Shown here: one piece after another, positions 23,394 to 35,246 of the stretch | How positions within the stretch are numbered: the stretch's first letter is position 1 | Layout: each line of letters begins with the position of its first letter | DNA from: Portulaca oleracea | Lineage: Eukaryota; Streptophyta; Magnoliopsida; Caryophyllales; Portulacaceae | NCBI GenBank assembly: GCA_029582165.1 | Contig: CM055893.1 | Location: forward strand, 24,837,179 to 24,901,178 | DNA length: 64,000 nt | Reading direction: 5' to 3' | Made by a program: the position numbers and the translations under genes | The notes under the pieces: generated by a model | The model's input: only the letters and a program-made list of their open reading frames with translations | The model's database searches: none | What the model was told of the DNA's origin: nothing

Positions 23394-23394
23394 A

Positions 23395-23412
23395 TGGCGT
23401 TGTTGCCGGGGA
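23395..23412 (+). other. Primer binding site of element 4 (tRNA-Asp type)
   Basis: TGGCGTTGTTGCCGGGGA, one base after the LTR end; the usual Athila primer site is TGGCGCCGTTGCCGGGGA, so two positions differ. Confidence 0.75.
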
Positions 23413-23540
23413 TGGAATTATTTTGTAGATTAGGTTATTGGTTTGTGTGTAAATAGTTTATTGCTTTTTAGATTCTTCCAAGAAAAATGTTTTGAAAAAA
23501 AAAATTGAATATCAAAAAAAAAAAGAAAAAAAAGAGAGTT

Positions 23541-25010
23541 ATGGCTAGTCCCCCATTTCCCAAATTTGAGCATGAAATATTTTGGAGATATTTTGCTAGA
23601 TTTCATGATTATCGTGCTCAATGTGAATTGTATGGTATCTTTTATAATACATTAGATATCGTGGGAATTGTGCATGAGAGTGTGAATTATTAGACCCGAA
23701 ACCTCTTAGATTATTACGAGTTTTCCAATTTAGGAGAAGATAAAGTATGGGAATTACTAGAGTGGTTGTCTAGGAATTCTTATGAATTTGAGCAACAAAA
23801 TGTTATTCCTAGCGGCCAACCTTCTTATTATGCACCACCCTCTGGGACTGTAGCTGAACAATTATGTGAATATCCCATGTATTTTGATGATCAATCTTAT
23901 GGTAGGGATTATGTGGAAAATTCTTTTGATCTTCCCCAATGTGATGTTGTTGAGTCTCATCCTTTGTGCTCACATTGTGATTCTCCATACCATGATTCTG
24001 ATTCTTGTTTTCAACCTAAAGTGGATGAATTCTGTGTGAAAATAACTGAGTGCATGCGTGAACTATTACATGAGATTAGTTCTAGGGTAGAAACTTTTTC
24101 TTCACCAGTGGTTGATTCGATAGTTGAAGTAGATCATTCATCATCTTTGAGTCCTGAAATGCATGTTGATTCTTCTCTGTATGATTATGATGACGATGAT
24201 GACTACTATAATGGACCTGGTTTTGCATGCATATAGTTTAGGAAGTCCTTAGCTCTAGCCACTTCTAGGGAGCATGAGAAAATTGATGATTCTGTGTGTG
24301 ATAATGTAGAACTTGATGAGAACATGCTTGATGATGAACCATTGTCCACACTATTATTCATGCTTTCATGTGAAGAGAAGGTTGAGTCCAGTGAATGCCA
24401 TGATGCTTGTGATGCAACTGAACATGATCTTGTTGAGAGTGAAATTGAATCATTTGTGATTGAATGTGTGCTAGATATTGAATTATTCACTTTCATTAAG
24501 GATCATTGTATGAATGAGGCATAAGCTACCCTTTCATGCAAGTCCATTAATGTGAAATCTTGTGATGATGAACTTGAATCTTTGGGGATTGATCCTAAGT
24601 GTTTGAACTTAGTTTATGACAATGATATTTTTGATGGTGATATGCTTTATGAGTCGTTGTTTGCATCCAAGTATGTGCATGAGAAGGTTAAGGAGTGTAT
24701 TGTATTGCCCCCTCCTGTCGAGTTGCATACCCAATCTCCATTTACAAGTCAATGGAAGGAATCATTTGTCACGTCTCCTTTTAGTGCCTAGGAAAGTTGT
24801 GTATATTCCTGCATTCCATCATTTCACGGACTTTTCTAAGGTTTTTGATAAATTGTTAAGAGCGCTAACGTTTACTAATGAAATTTTGAGATTGTGCTCT
24901 TATCTACACCATTATGAGATGCATTCACGGATGCATGACTTGTTACTACGGGCGTTGAATGGTTCTGACATGGTGCCCGATGTCTTGAGGTGAGATGGAG
25001 TGGCTGATGC
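23541..25010 (+). pseudogene. Athila-type gag-like frame of element 4
   Basis: The only protein-like region of the element. MASPPFPKFEHEIFWRYF and, after a stop, EDKVWELLEWLSRNSYEFEQ recall the Athila gag capsid region; then CSHCDSPYHDSDSC is an exact C-X2-C-X4-H-X4-C zinc knuckle. The downstream part is very acidic (YDYDDDDDYY, then many Glu/Asp-rich stretches) and in the same frame apart from stops near 23692, 24236, 24524 and 24791, with a final frame change to a segment RKVVYIPAFHHF, SDMVPDVLR. I see no protease or polymerase motif. Spaced single stops in an otherwise continuous frame indicate a once-translated long protein. Function of the acidic part unknown. Confidence 0.6.
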
Positions 25011-27214
25011 TCCATAAATGGTTTTATTTTTCCGAGAGCTCATTTGGAGCGTGGCGCGGTGGGAGAATTGATGATTTTAGCTTGAGTTGTATCCTTGATT
25101 CATCAATCGAATAATACTTGAATAATAAAGGAAAGGATATGACCTTGAGCGAGGTATTCCACAACTCTAGGCCTAGCAATCCACAATGATTATCCAAGGT
25201 AATCCACTAAATAATCACAAGGAAAGACTTGCAAACACCACAATCCACAAATGGATAGGTAACCACAAGATTTTGGGAGGAAACTTAGGGAAACCCTATC
25301 ACAAATGCATAAGCATATTCTTAATCTTCAAAAAGCTCTCGGTGTGTACTTTAAGCTCCCAAAATTTGAGACCCATCGGAGTTATATTGAAGGAGTTATA
25401 ACCCAAAATGTGAAGGCATGCGCATTTCTAACCTTTAAACGCCTTCCCCATAGCAAGTTATTGACTTGGGTTACATCCGAGACTTGATACCTCCTTTCCT
25501 TCATCCCCGGGATGACCAAATCCGGTCCCGAGGCCTCCGAGGTCATTGACAAGTCCCAAGCCTCTCCTTACTCCAACAAGGATGGCTCGCCGAGGCCACG
25601 ATAGTGTGATGCTCACCACCCCACCTTTTGTGAAGGTGTAACGATTCTTGAAAACGAGTGGGTGAGCGATTTTAGACCGGTGATGGCGGGCCGGGATTTC
25701 ATCCACCTTATAGTTAACCACAATCCCGGCTATGAAAGCTTGGCACCGAACCCAATACGGTTCATCATTGTTTGGGTATGCTCAGTACCCAACAAGGTAA
25801 TATCGTTCCGTTCTCTTGTTAATACAGTTAGTAAGTTGGCTTTCTTTTCTTCTTCTGTTTTCTTTTTGTGTGTTTCTTTTTCTTTTCTTGGTGCGCTTGC
25901 TTATCCTTATTTCTATTTCAATGAGGACATTGCTGGCCTTTTTGTGTGGGAGTGGGGGTGGCATGCATGCCGACTTGTGTTTTTCTCCTCATTTGCGAGT
26001 TTTTCTTTTGTGTGATCTTTGTTTTCTTTTGTGTGTGGTGTCACCTTAGTCACAATGAGGACATTATAGGGTTTTTGTGTAGGAGTGGGGTGGCACAAGT
26101 ACCTGTACAATTTTTGGAAGAGAAACAACTTTTGTTGTCATTGAATTTAGGCGAAATTTTTTTAAATTTTTGTTAGCTAAAAGGTAGTTTGTATATATGG
26201 TTGTGTACTTCATTGCGAGAATAGTGCTTTTGTTTAGTTTGGAATAGTTGGTGAATGCTTGATTATTGCTTTTCCTAAACATAATAACCTCACCTGTATT
26301 TGCAACCATGTGGTATCCTTAGAAATTCACTTCTAGGCTAGTTGATGTGATGGTTTTGGGTTTAGGAGGAAAGTTTTAGCTTCTTGAATATCCATGCTCT
26401 AAGTAAAGAAAAGTTGAAAAACAACAAAAAGTTAATTAAAGTTAGTACACCTACATAGATCAGTGTGAGTGGTGCGGTGCTCACGCCCCTTAAGCGCCTT
26501 ATTTGTGAATGGAAAACATCTATGTTGGGAGAGTAGACCCCTTTCAGGGCCGTGTAATTCTCGAACAAACCGACATCAAAGCAAAGTGTTAAATGTAATA
26601 AATGTGGAACTGATCTCTATGTAACCTGCGGCCCTCACCAAGCCAAGGGCGGCACCAAATAGGGAGAGGAACCGCCATTAATTAATTAAATAATAAGCAT
26701 GGGTGTTTGAGTAGTTATTTCTAACCGATTAAACCTTGACGTGAACAAAAACAAGTCAGAAACACTACACTTGAGCACGAGGAACCCATCAAGCGATGCA
26801 TGAGTGAGGTGAAAAATGTGAAGTTTAGTAACAATCTTGCTAGTTGCTTTGAAAGTGTTTGTTAACTGTTCTTGGTTATGCGAAAGCATTTTTTGAGTAG
26901 TTAGCTTCGCAACCGTGTGTGTGAATTCCCTTGGTGTCGACCTCCTTTCTCAATTTCGCATCTTTTATCTCACAAAGTGTTTCTCCTCCGTTCTTTTCTT
27001 TATTTTTGAGTTTTCTTTCTCTTCTTTCTTTTCTTTCTTTTCTTTTCTTCCTTATTCTTTTCTTTTCCTTTGGTTTTGTGCGTAGAGCGTCTATAAACCC
27101 TCACGAGACCTTCCTCGTCCATTTGGGCTTGATGTATTTGCTAAATGTATCCGCGATTCCTGCGAAAGTGAGTTAGGGTAGTTAGTTTCTTTTTCTTTTT
27201 CTTTGTTTTTAGGT
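25011..27214 (+). other. 3' non-coding interior of element 4
   Basis: No gene. Two copies of a GAGGACATT...TTTTTGTGT(G/A)GGAGTGGGG block lie at about 25921 and 26053, the purine-rich signature found downstream of the coding region in Athila elements. 25480-25800 is GC-richer and unrecognised; 26960-27075 is a T/C tract. Confidence 0.45.
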
Positions 27215-29129
27215 TGTTCGGTCACGTTTCTAGCCGAATTGATATTATTGATAACGTGTTTTGCTTGTCTTTAATAATTATTTTAGTTATGTTTTTACTC
27301 ATTTTGCAATTTTATTAGGTTTTATGTCATTTTATTATTTTTGCTATTATTATTGCTAAATATGAATCAAAAGATTAAAAATTGAAAATAAAATTTCAAA
27401 CCTAAAACTAATTCCCAATTTCCAGCCCAATTTTCCCCTTCCTATTTCCCTCTTCGGCCCAACTAATCCCCAACCCAATTTAACTACCCAGAAACCCGTA
27501 ACCCATCTACCCTGTCGATTTCCCTCTTTATTCTTCTCAGCTGAGTAATAAAACTCCCCCAACCCTAATTTTCCAATTCAATTCCCCCCCTTTTCTTTCT
27601 TTCTTTTTCCCATATCTCATCTTCTTCTCTTCCTCTCTGGTTTTTTGCCACGCACCCACACCCCACACCACACCTCCATAGCAACGAACTCCTTCATCAT
27701 CTTCTCTCCTCTTCTCATCTCCTTCTCTCTTCTCCCTTCTCTTCTTCTCTTATCTCCTCTTCTCTTATCTCTTTTTATCGCGATATTTTCTCCATCTCAT
27801 TCACTCACTCTCTTTCTCGTTGTGCAAATTTAGCTGAGTAACAGAAGAAGTACACGACCCAACATTGACACATACACTCTCTAACCATCTTTCGCATATG
27901 CATCGTCCAATTTGAAGAAGAATCGTAGGGCCAAGATCTGAAGAGGAGTCTCGATTTCGAGTATTTAAGGGGAAGAGATGCTGATTCAGAGGATACAATG
28001 GTTGGTTTTGGGAGTGACGCCCCAAAAGTCTCCATCTTAGGATTAGGTTAGATTTTAGGTTTATGTCTTTATTCATGCTTTGAATTCTGTTTTGAATCTC
28101 TATTTTTGGTTTTCCTTTTAATCGATTCTGGGTTTGTTCTTGATTGTTTGAGAGGTTGAATATGAGTTTTGGTTTGAATGTATTCGGTTTTAGGTTTGAT
28201 TTTGTTTGAATATTAGTTTTTGGTTGAATTTTGTATCGATTGTTGGATGTTTGTGTATGAAATTGTGATTGATGTTTGCTTTCTTTCTCCCTTATTCTGT
28301 CTCGATCTTCTTCTTCCTTTCTTTGTTTCCTTTCTTTCTTTCTTTTCTCCTTGTTCTCGGGTTGTGGTAGTAAGGGTCAGTCCCTTTTTTTTCTTTGTTT
28401 TTCTTCCTTTCTCCTCTGTTTCGATCAGTAGCAACAGGGTTTTGATCTTCTTTCCTTTGATTTTGTTTTCCCTTGGTCAATAGAGTATTAGGCAGGGTTT
28501 TGGTCTTTTTATTTGTCGTATTTTCTTCTTTATGTTCTTGTTAGGTTGATTAGGGTATTTAGTGTTTAGGTAACATGATGTTAAGTCAAATTAGGGTTAG
28601 GCTTGTCTATGGTCAGTTTGTGTGTCTCAGGGTTTTCCTAAGGCTTTATGGACAGTCTTAGGGTTTCCTTAAATCAGTTTTCTTAGGGTTTATTTAGGTA
28701 TAATTTTAGTTTTAGTCACAAAACAATCCGACTTTTAGTGAGGAGGAGTATTAAGAGTCACAAATTCTACTTTCAAGTGACAATTTGAGGATTCATAGTA
28801 ATCCAATTCACACTTTCTTGTTTGTTCAGGGGAAAGTTCAAGGGAAGGATTCAAGTTGAAGGACTAGATTGATGATTAAATGCTTTGAAGGTATAATTCT
28901 TATTCTCAATTTCATCATTTAGTTTATTGTTTTCTCATTTATTGCTTTCTAATTGATTTCTTCTTTCGTGTTGATTAGTATTAGTTCATGTAGTAATTCA
29001 TGCTTACTTGCTTATTGTTATTTTGAATCCATGCCTAGTATAGTTTAATTTGCTTTCCTTTACATTTATTTACCGCTTTCCGTATTGAAAACTCCTCAAC
29101 CAAACCAATCTCCTTATTAAGCCTAACAC
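27215..29129 (+). repeat. 3' LTR of Athila-like element 4, truncated
   Basis: Starts TGTTCGGTCACG and follows the 5' LTR base for base to CTCCTTATTAAGCCTAACAC, where sequence switches to the LTR of element 3. About 70 terminal bases, including the ACCGAACA end, are gone. Confidence 0.8.
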
Positions 29130-29130
29130 C

Positions 29131-30497
29131 GATAGGAAGAAAGGCTCTTTTGTGGGATTTTGTGATGTTTATGTAGGGATAAGGGGAATGATGTGGAGAT
29201 GAATATTTAGAGGTATCGGAAGGTGGAGAAATGGAGATTATGATGGTAGATAAGTGATGGAAAATGATTGGAGAATGATAGGGAAAAGGAGTTCTTTTTG
29301 TTCGTTTTTAGGATAGTTTTGTGATTTTTTGGGAGGCTTTATGAGAGATTTATGTGAGGATGGTGGGGGATAGTATGAAAATATGGATTAGAGGTTTAGG
29401 AGGATGGAGATATGGAGTTTATGGAGGTAAGAAAGTGGTGGAAAGATTATAGGAAAGATGGTAGAGTGAAGATATCATAATAGAGATGATGATAGAAATG
29501 GGAGAATGATAGAATTGAGAGTGTAGTAGGGAGAAGGGATGAATGAGTGAATGTTTGAGTGAGTTTAGCTTTGGCAAGAGGTAGTATTTATAGGTGAGGG
29601 AGAGTCTTCAAGATACATGAATATACATGCACGTACACTCCCCTTCAATCACATGCAACTCGTGGTGAAACTCGGCACAGATTGCTAGGAGCAAAGGGGA
29701 TGTCTTTGAGTGGACGGTGGCTCATTTTGAATGAATCTGGGTGTGAACAAGATTAAGGCTAACCGGCCATGGGAAAGGGGAGACTTGACTCGATCGTAGT
29801 TCATGTATTCTTCGACGGTGAGGGTTTGAATGGAGTGCACTCGAAGTCAGCTTGTTCACACTTAGACGGTGAGAGCTTATTTGCAAACTTTATGCATGTT
29901 TTTGTGAGGTCTTGAACTTGATACCTCTTGGAGGCTTTTGCATGTGATCTTTACATAGTTTTTGCATGGCTTTCATGGATAAACGAAGCTTGATTGCTTA
30001 ATGTCAAGATTGTGCATGCAATAAGCTAGGAAATTCACATGTAATGATGCATGCGTTTTTATCCGTACTTGTGCATGTAGAGTGCATGCGAGCAAGTGTC
30101 TTGGCTTGGAAATCCTTGGATAATAATTGAGGCTTGATCTTGGGACCTCTTGTAGCTCCTTGCATGTTACTTTTACATAGCCCATGCATGGCATGCATGG
30201 CTTGGATTTAATCATTTTTACGTAAAAGTTGTGCATGCCATTTCCCTCATAATCTTGAGCATGTAAAGTGCATGCATGCAAGACTTTTGGCTTCGGCTTT
30301 AGCTTCGGCCTCCCTTATTCTCCTAATTTTCTAGTTAAAATATAGAAAAAAATAATAAAAATTACATTTGAAAATATATACAATCTATGCTAAAACACGG
30401 TGTTTGAACTAGCTTATCGACCGACTTGTTCTCTTTTATTTATGCTTCGTTCATATAGGAATGCTATATATTTATGCACCAAATCCCGGTGTCTACA
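29131..30497 (-). repeat. 3' LTR of element 3, truncated
   Basis: Matches 44293-45659 with small differences (for example both contain ATTGTGCATGCAATAAGCTA). TATA box TATAAATA on the minus strand at 29585-29592. The inner ~1 kb (corresponding to 43261-44292) is missing at the Athila junction. Confidence 0.8.
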
Positions 30498-30512
30498 GAG
30501 AGCCCCCACTTT
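30498..30512 (-). other. Polypurine tract of element 3
   Basis: On the element strand the interior ends CAAAGTGGGGGCTCTC immediately before TGTAGACACCGG. This is the plus-strand primer position and sets the orientation. Confidence 0.65.
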
Positions 30513-30519
30513 GATTGAG

Positions 30520-31960
30520 TCCTAAACAGGATGAAAATCAAAGTAGACTTGATTTGATAGACATCGGTCGGGATATGACTTTGGAGTGTAAAGCCTATAG
30601 ATATGACTTTGGAGTGATCCTTGGACGCGGAGTCCTACATCTTGGTTATGGGCGGCATATGCCTCTGTTAGGGATGATCTCGAGCAAGAATGATGCTCTA
30701 CTTGAAGTGGTCTCGGGCGTTGGATGACGTCCTACTTGAAATGATCTCGGGTGCTGAAGGCATCCCTACTTGAAGTTGTGGGCTGACACTTGGAAGCTGG
30801 GTCCTGTCTTGCGGTTAGCGAACTTGCGCCGATAGGTGTTCTCTGGCAAGAATGACGCCGTACTTTTTGGGGAGACTTCATCGATCGTGATGTCGATGGC
30901 TTTTGGATGTTGATGATGGCAATTTGATGCCGAAGGACTTCACCAGACGCGATGCTGATGGCCTTGGGGGTCGAGACTTCACCGGGCGCGATGTCGGTGG
31001 CTCAGGATTGGGACTTCATCGAAACTCTACCGATGACCTTGGGTGATGATGATGATGATGGTGGTGACAAATTGGACGCGGGGCCTGATGTCGAGACTAA
31101 CCAGACACGAGGCTGGAAGCCGTTGATGATGATGATGATGGGTGATCTCAGGCGAGAATGACGCCCTACATGAAATGATCTCGGGCGCTTGAAAGCATCT
31201 TACTTGAAATGATCCCGGGAACTTGAAGGCGTCCTACTTGAAGGTATGGGCTGACATTTGGAAGCTACGTCATGTATCGCGGTTGGTGAACTTGCGCCGA
31301 TAGGTGATATCAGGCGAGAATGACGCCTTACTTGTTCGAGAGACTTCATCGGACGCGATCCCTATGGCTCTTGGAGTTTGATGTTGATGGCATTTTCGAT
31401 GCCGAGGGACTTCACCGAACGTGATGCCGATGGCCCTGGGGGTTGAGACTTCACTGGGCCCGATGTTAGTGGCTCGGATATTGAGACTTCATCGGGCGTG
31501 ATGCCGATGGCTCGAAGGACTGCATCGATCACAATGCCAATGGCCCTGGTGGTTTGAGACTTCATCGGGCGCGATGCCGATGGCTCGGGATTGAGGACTT
31601 ACGCCGATTGGCGACCCTGTTTTTGGTCTTTCTGACGATGATGGCATTTTTGATGCCGATGAGACGTCACTGGACGCGAAGCCAGTGGCTCTTATTCCCG
31701 AGATTCCATCGAACCCGATGTCGATGACTATTATTACTGAGACTATGTCGAGTTCCGTCGGCGGCTCTGGATTTTTTATTTTCAGTGGCAATTCAATGCC
31801 TGGAGACTTCATCGGACGTGATGCCGAAGGCTCTTATTGCTGAGACTGCACCAAACTTTGCCGGTGGCTCTGATTTTTATTTTTGGTGGCAACTCAATGC
31901 CTGGAGACTTCATCGAACACAATATCGATGGCTCTTATTTTTCCTCAGATTATGTTAACA
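30520..31960. repeat. Higher-order tandem repeat region next to the 3' LTR of element 3
   Basis: Short units of the form GAGACTTCATCGGGCGCGAT..CGATGGCTC recur more than ten times with variation. They are arranged in a larger unit: 30683-31140 and 31143-31600 run in parallel (ATCTCGGGCG, GGGCTGACA.TTGGAAGCT, GAACTTGCGCCGATAGGTG). No coding potential is supported. Tandem repeats in the 3' untranslated region are known for Tat/Ogre elements. Confidence 0.7.
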
Positions 31961-32469
31961 TGATCATTGGGAAAAAATGCTCTTATTTGGGAACTTGATG
32001 CTCCATTCTTGAGAAGACCACCCCTCCTTATTGGGAACACTTTAGTCGTACTCCTCCTTGAAAATGTACAAGCTTGAGCTCTTGGAAACAAGCATGGAGA
32101 AAAGACAAAGGCTCCTTCTTTTCCTAGGTCGGTCGGACACTAGAGAAAAGAGAGGAATCCTTGCATTCACTCGGGCCCTTAGCAACAAACATGGAGAAAA
32201 GACAAAGGCTCCTTCTTTCCCTAGGCCGACCGAACACTAGAGAAAAGAGAGGAATTTTTGCATTCACTCCAGCTTTTGCAAGCCATGCAGTAGACAAATC
32301 TGGTCACAATTATTTTAGATAGCCCCAGGCCCCCAAGGCAGATCAGGCCTGAGCTTTGGCAAATGAGGGAATGACACGTGGCTATGTGAACCGAACTCTT
32401 GTAATCACATATTGGACCTTGTTGCTACGACATTCTTCACCGCTTCTCATTCAAACTTCACTTGCTTCC
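31961..32469. other. Interior of element 3 without recognisable gene
   Basis: Contains an imperfect 110-base direct repeat around 32080-32260 (AACA.GCATGGAGAAAAGACAA, GGCTCCTTCTTT, GAGAAAAGAGAGGAAT, TTGCATTCACTC). Nothing else was identified. Confidence 0.45.
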
Positions 32470-32799
32470 TGTTAAGACCCAATTATGTGTCTAAATACCG
32501 CCTAAATCCTTAGGCTTTTAACTCATTTCGTGGTTTAATTTCATAGTTTTTAATGTGTTTTTTGGTTATTTTGTAGATTATGGAGCTTTCACCGAAAACG
32601 TAGCAAAACGGGCCTTTTTATAGCATTCTTGGTGATTTCCCGAGCCGAGCTGGACCGGAAACCGAGGCGGAGTCGACCCGGAACCACACTCCCAACCTTT
32701 GGTGCCAATTAGTGAAGTAACGCATGCTACGACCCTTGGATTGAGCGTTACATGCTTCGGAAAGAAGGAAGAACAAAGGGAAGGGAAGCCGAAGCGTAG

Positions 32800-33005
32800 C
32801 CCCCGCCACCCTGAGCGTAGCACGCGCTACCATAGGGGGTAGCGCCCGCCACCATAGAGGTAGCACCCGCGACCTGTGCTCAAAGTCAGCCACGGATTGT
32901 CATCTGAAGAAGGTAGCGCCCGCTACCATATGGGTCGCGCCCGCGACCTCCTGATCCCGAAGGAGACCGTACCTACGGTCTCCAGGACCGTACCTACGGT
33001 CTCTT
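32800..33005. repeat. Array of short GC-rich inverted repeats
   Basis: GGTAGCGCCCGCTACC (32912-32927), GGTCGCGCCCGCGACC (32933-32948), a 10-bp-arm hairpin GGAGACCGTA/TACGGTCTCC (32962-32983) and its neighbour at 32985-33003, plus decayed copies from 32800. All have a two-base CC or similar loop. Confidence 0.75.
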
Positions 33006-33829
33006 GAAGCTCGAAATCGCCCGACCTTTTTCGCTGGACAGAACATGACCGTGGCCATGGTCTCCCTATGTTCTACGCGTGTTTTCGGCCTGAAGTGCTG
33101 CGTTTTGCCAACCAATTTTCACTTGTATTTATATATCTCTTTCACGATTTCTTAGGGGAGCTATCTAGGGATAGACTTAGGGAATTCCCAGCTTTGTAAT
33201 TAGGGGTTTTAGAGAGAGATTAGAGGGAGATTAGAGAGAGATTTATTCTAGGGTTTGTGGTTATTGAATATTTGGGTATTCAAACAATTGAAAGATTGTT
33301 GGATCATCTTTTTATTGCTTTCCTTTGTTCATCTACAACATTTTGATAAGTATCCTCTTCCCTTAACTCTTTTATTAATTACTTTGCTAATTACTTTGCT
33401 TGTTCTTGATTTCTTTGCTTGTTATTTTGATTGTTTTGCTTGTTTATGGTTTTTTGATGTTAGAAATCATGTTTAGGGTTGGATTGGATGTTGTTAGCAT
33501 AGTTAGTGTCATGATTAGTGGCTAGAAACCCTATGGGTTAGGGGGTAATTAAGGGTGTGAATGGGTGCGTAGGTTTGGGTTAGCAATTTCCTAATCCTAT
33601 CCTTCCCTCAAGTGGGATGTATTTGGGTACGAAAGCATCCCGAATACATCCAACGCTTGTTGGAAGGTAGGAATTAGGATAGTTAGTATTCTAGTTCGCG
33701 AAAGCGAATAGAAACTAACTAGGAAATTCCGTTCCTTGAACTCCCCCGGGTCTGTCGATGGACTTTGGGGAAGTTAATCCGGACTATCCTTGAAAGAGGA
33801 AGCCCGGTGGGTATTTTGTAACGGAGTTA

Positions 33830-35246
33830 TGATAAGTGCTTCTTGTATATATGAATACTTGGTTGTTTTCATTGGAATTTGGGAAATATTTGATTTGATT
33901 GTGTTATTTTATACCCGAATTTCCCATATTACACTTGGTTTGGAGTTTGGTGAGTTTTGTAGGGAATTTATGAAGAATCGATGTAAATCGAGCCCAAAAA
34001 GCAAGTGTAGATCCAAGTTATGAGCTTAAAGGACCAAGAAGTGAGGTGTTGGATCATCCAAGGCCCAAACAATGGCCAAAAGTACCCCTAGGCTCGAGAA
34101 AGCAGTGACACGGGTGCCCCCAGGAAGAGCACGGGTCGTGTCTATGGCCAGAGAGTGAGAAAATTCAAGAAGAAAGATGACACGGTCCGTGTCACAGGGA
34201 GCACGGTCCGTGCCTACCCTGGCACGGTCCGTGTCTCTCCTGTCTTTTCATTTTCGGCGGTTTTGAAGTGATGTTTGCCTATATTATGCGGATTTCTGGC
34301 CGAGTAGAGGAGAGAATCATCCATCATCATCCATTTTCATTCCCTAATCATATCATTCATCATCCATATTCCATTCCATCATTGAAGATTGAGAGAAGAT
34401 TGAAGATCGAAGAGCAATTTGAGCATACTTTGAAGTGGAGGAGCAAAAGTCCTCCATTGTTGATTCCTAGCAAGTTTGTTCTTCACTTTGGTTTATTTCT
34501 CATTCTCTCATAGATTTTCATATGCTTTCTAGAATAGATTTCAATTGCTTTGTAGTTTCAAACATGAATTGTGAGTAGTTCTTTTAGTTTAGGGGATGAA
34601 CCTTTGAAGTTGCTTGATGAATTGACTTTGTTGGATTGAATAATCATGAATTTAGTTTGTTTCAATCTATTTGGTCTTTGAATCGAATAGTTATTGCTTT
34701 TGCTTGATCACCAATTGCATGTTAATAGGTTGTTGGATGAAGTACCGAAAGGAGAAGTTTAATTACCCGAAAACCTAGATTAAACTAGTTAAAATTATCT
34801 AGACATAGAAGTTTTAACTAGGGTTCTTGAGATAATTTGATCTTTAACCTTGACTAAATCGAAATAACCACGAAAGTAGGTGCTTGGTTAGTCTTGGCAA
34901 TTCGCTCTAGTGACAAAATCTCATTGCGAAGTGTTTTATGCTATTATCGAACCTTGATTGTGCAAATTAATGAAATGAAAGTTCAATCCACATCGTTGAT
35001 TCGTTATTTGACTTAGGTTTCATCCCCTGAACACCTTTTTCCCTTGATTTCATCAGAATAGTTCAGTGAATATTCGTTTGTTTAGACCTTGTTTGTGATT
35101 AGAGTTAGATTTAGTTGATTCAAAGCAAAAACCCGATCGGCTTAGCGATCAACTAGGAGGCTAGTTCAGTGCGTTGAAAGGAAAAGTCCCTGTGGGATCG
35201 ACCTTGATATTTGCTACACGTACACCCGTGCGCTTGCGGATTATCA
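33830..35246 (+). mobile_element. Solo LTR with 5-bp target duplication
   Basis: 1417 bp starting TGATAAGTGC and ending GGATTATCA (TGATAA/TTATCA inverted ends), flanked by AGTTA at 33825-33829 and 35247-35251. The near-end words CCCTGTGGGATCGACC and ACACCCGTGCGCTTGCGG are characteristic of LTRs of Athila-related elements. It contains a palindrome array at 34105-34235. No interior remains, so it arose by LTR-LTR recombination. Confidence 0.85.
34105..34235. repeat. CACGG/CCGTG palindrome array in the solo LTR
   Basis: TGACACGGTCCGTGTCA (34178-34194), GCACGGTCCGTGC (34201-34213), GGCACGGTCCGTGTC (34221-34235) and an older pair around 34107-34142. Each is a near-perfect hairpin with one central base. 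Confidence 0.75.

Larger units (their letters stand above)
21453..29129 (+). mobile_element. Athila-like Ty3/gypsy element 4 (non-autonomous, 3' end lost)
   Basis: 5' LTR 21453-23393, tRNA-Asp-type primer site at 23395, one decayed gag-like frame, a non-coding 3' region with the GAGGACATT...GTGGGAGTGGGGGTGG signature usual for Athila, and a 3' LTR 27215-29129. No protease, RT or integrase can be recognised in the 3.8 kb interior, so it could move only with help. Inserted in LTR-L. Its last ~70 bases are replaced by the fused LTR of element 3. Confidence 0.75.

Noticed and set aside
28213..28483. Frames in the C/T-rich parts of the Athila LTRs (22378-22688, 27645-27833, 28213-28483)
   Set aside because: Low-complexity Phe/Leu/Ser translations of pyrimidine tracts, present in both LTR copies.
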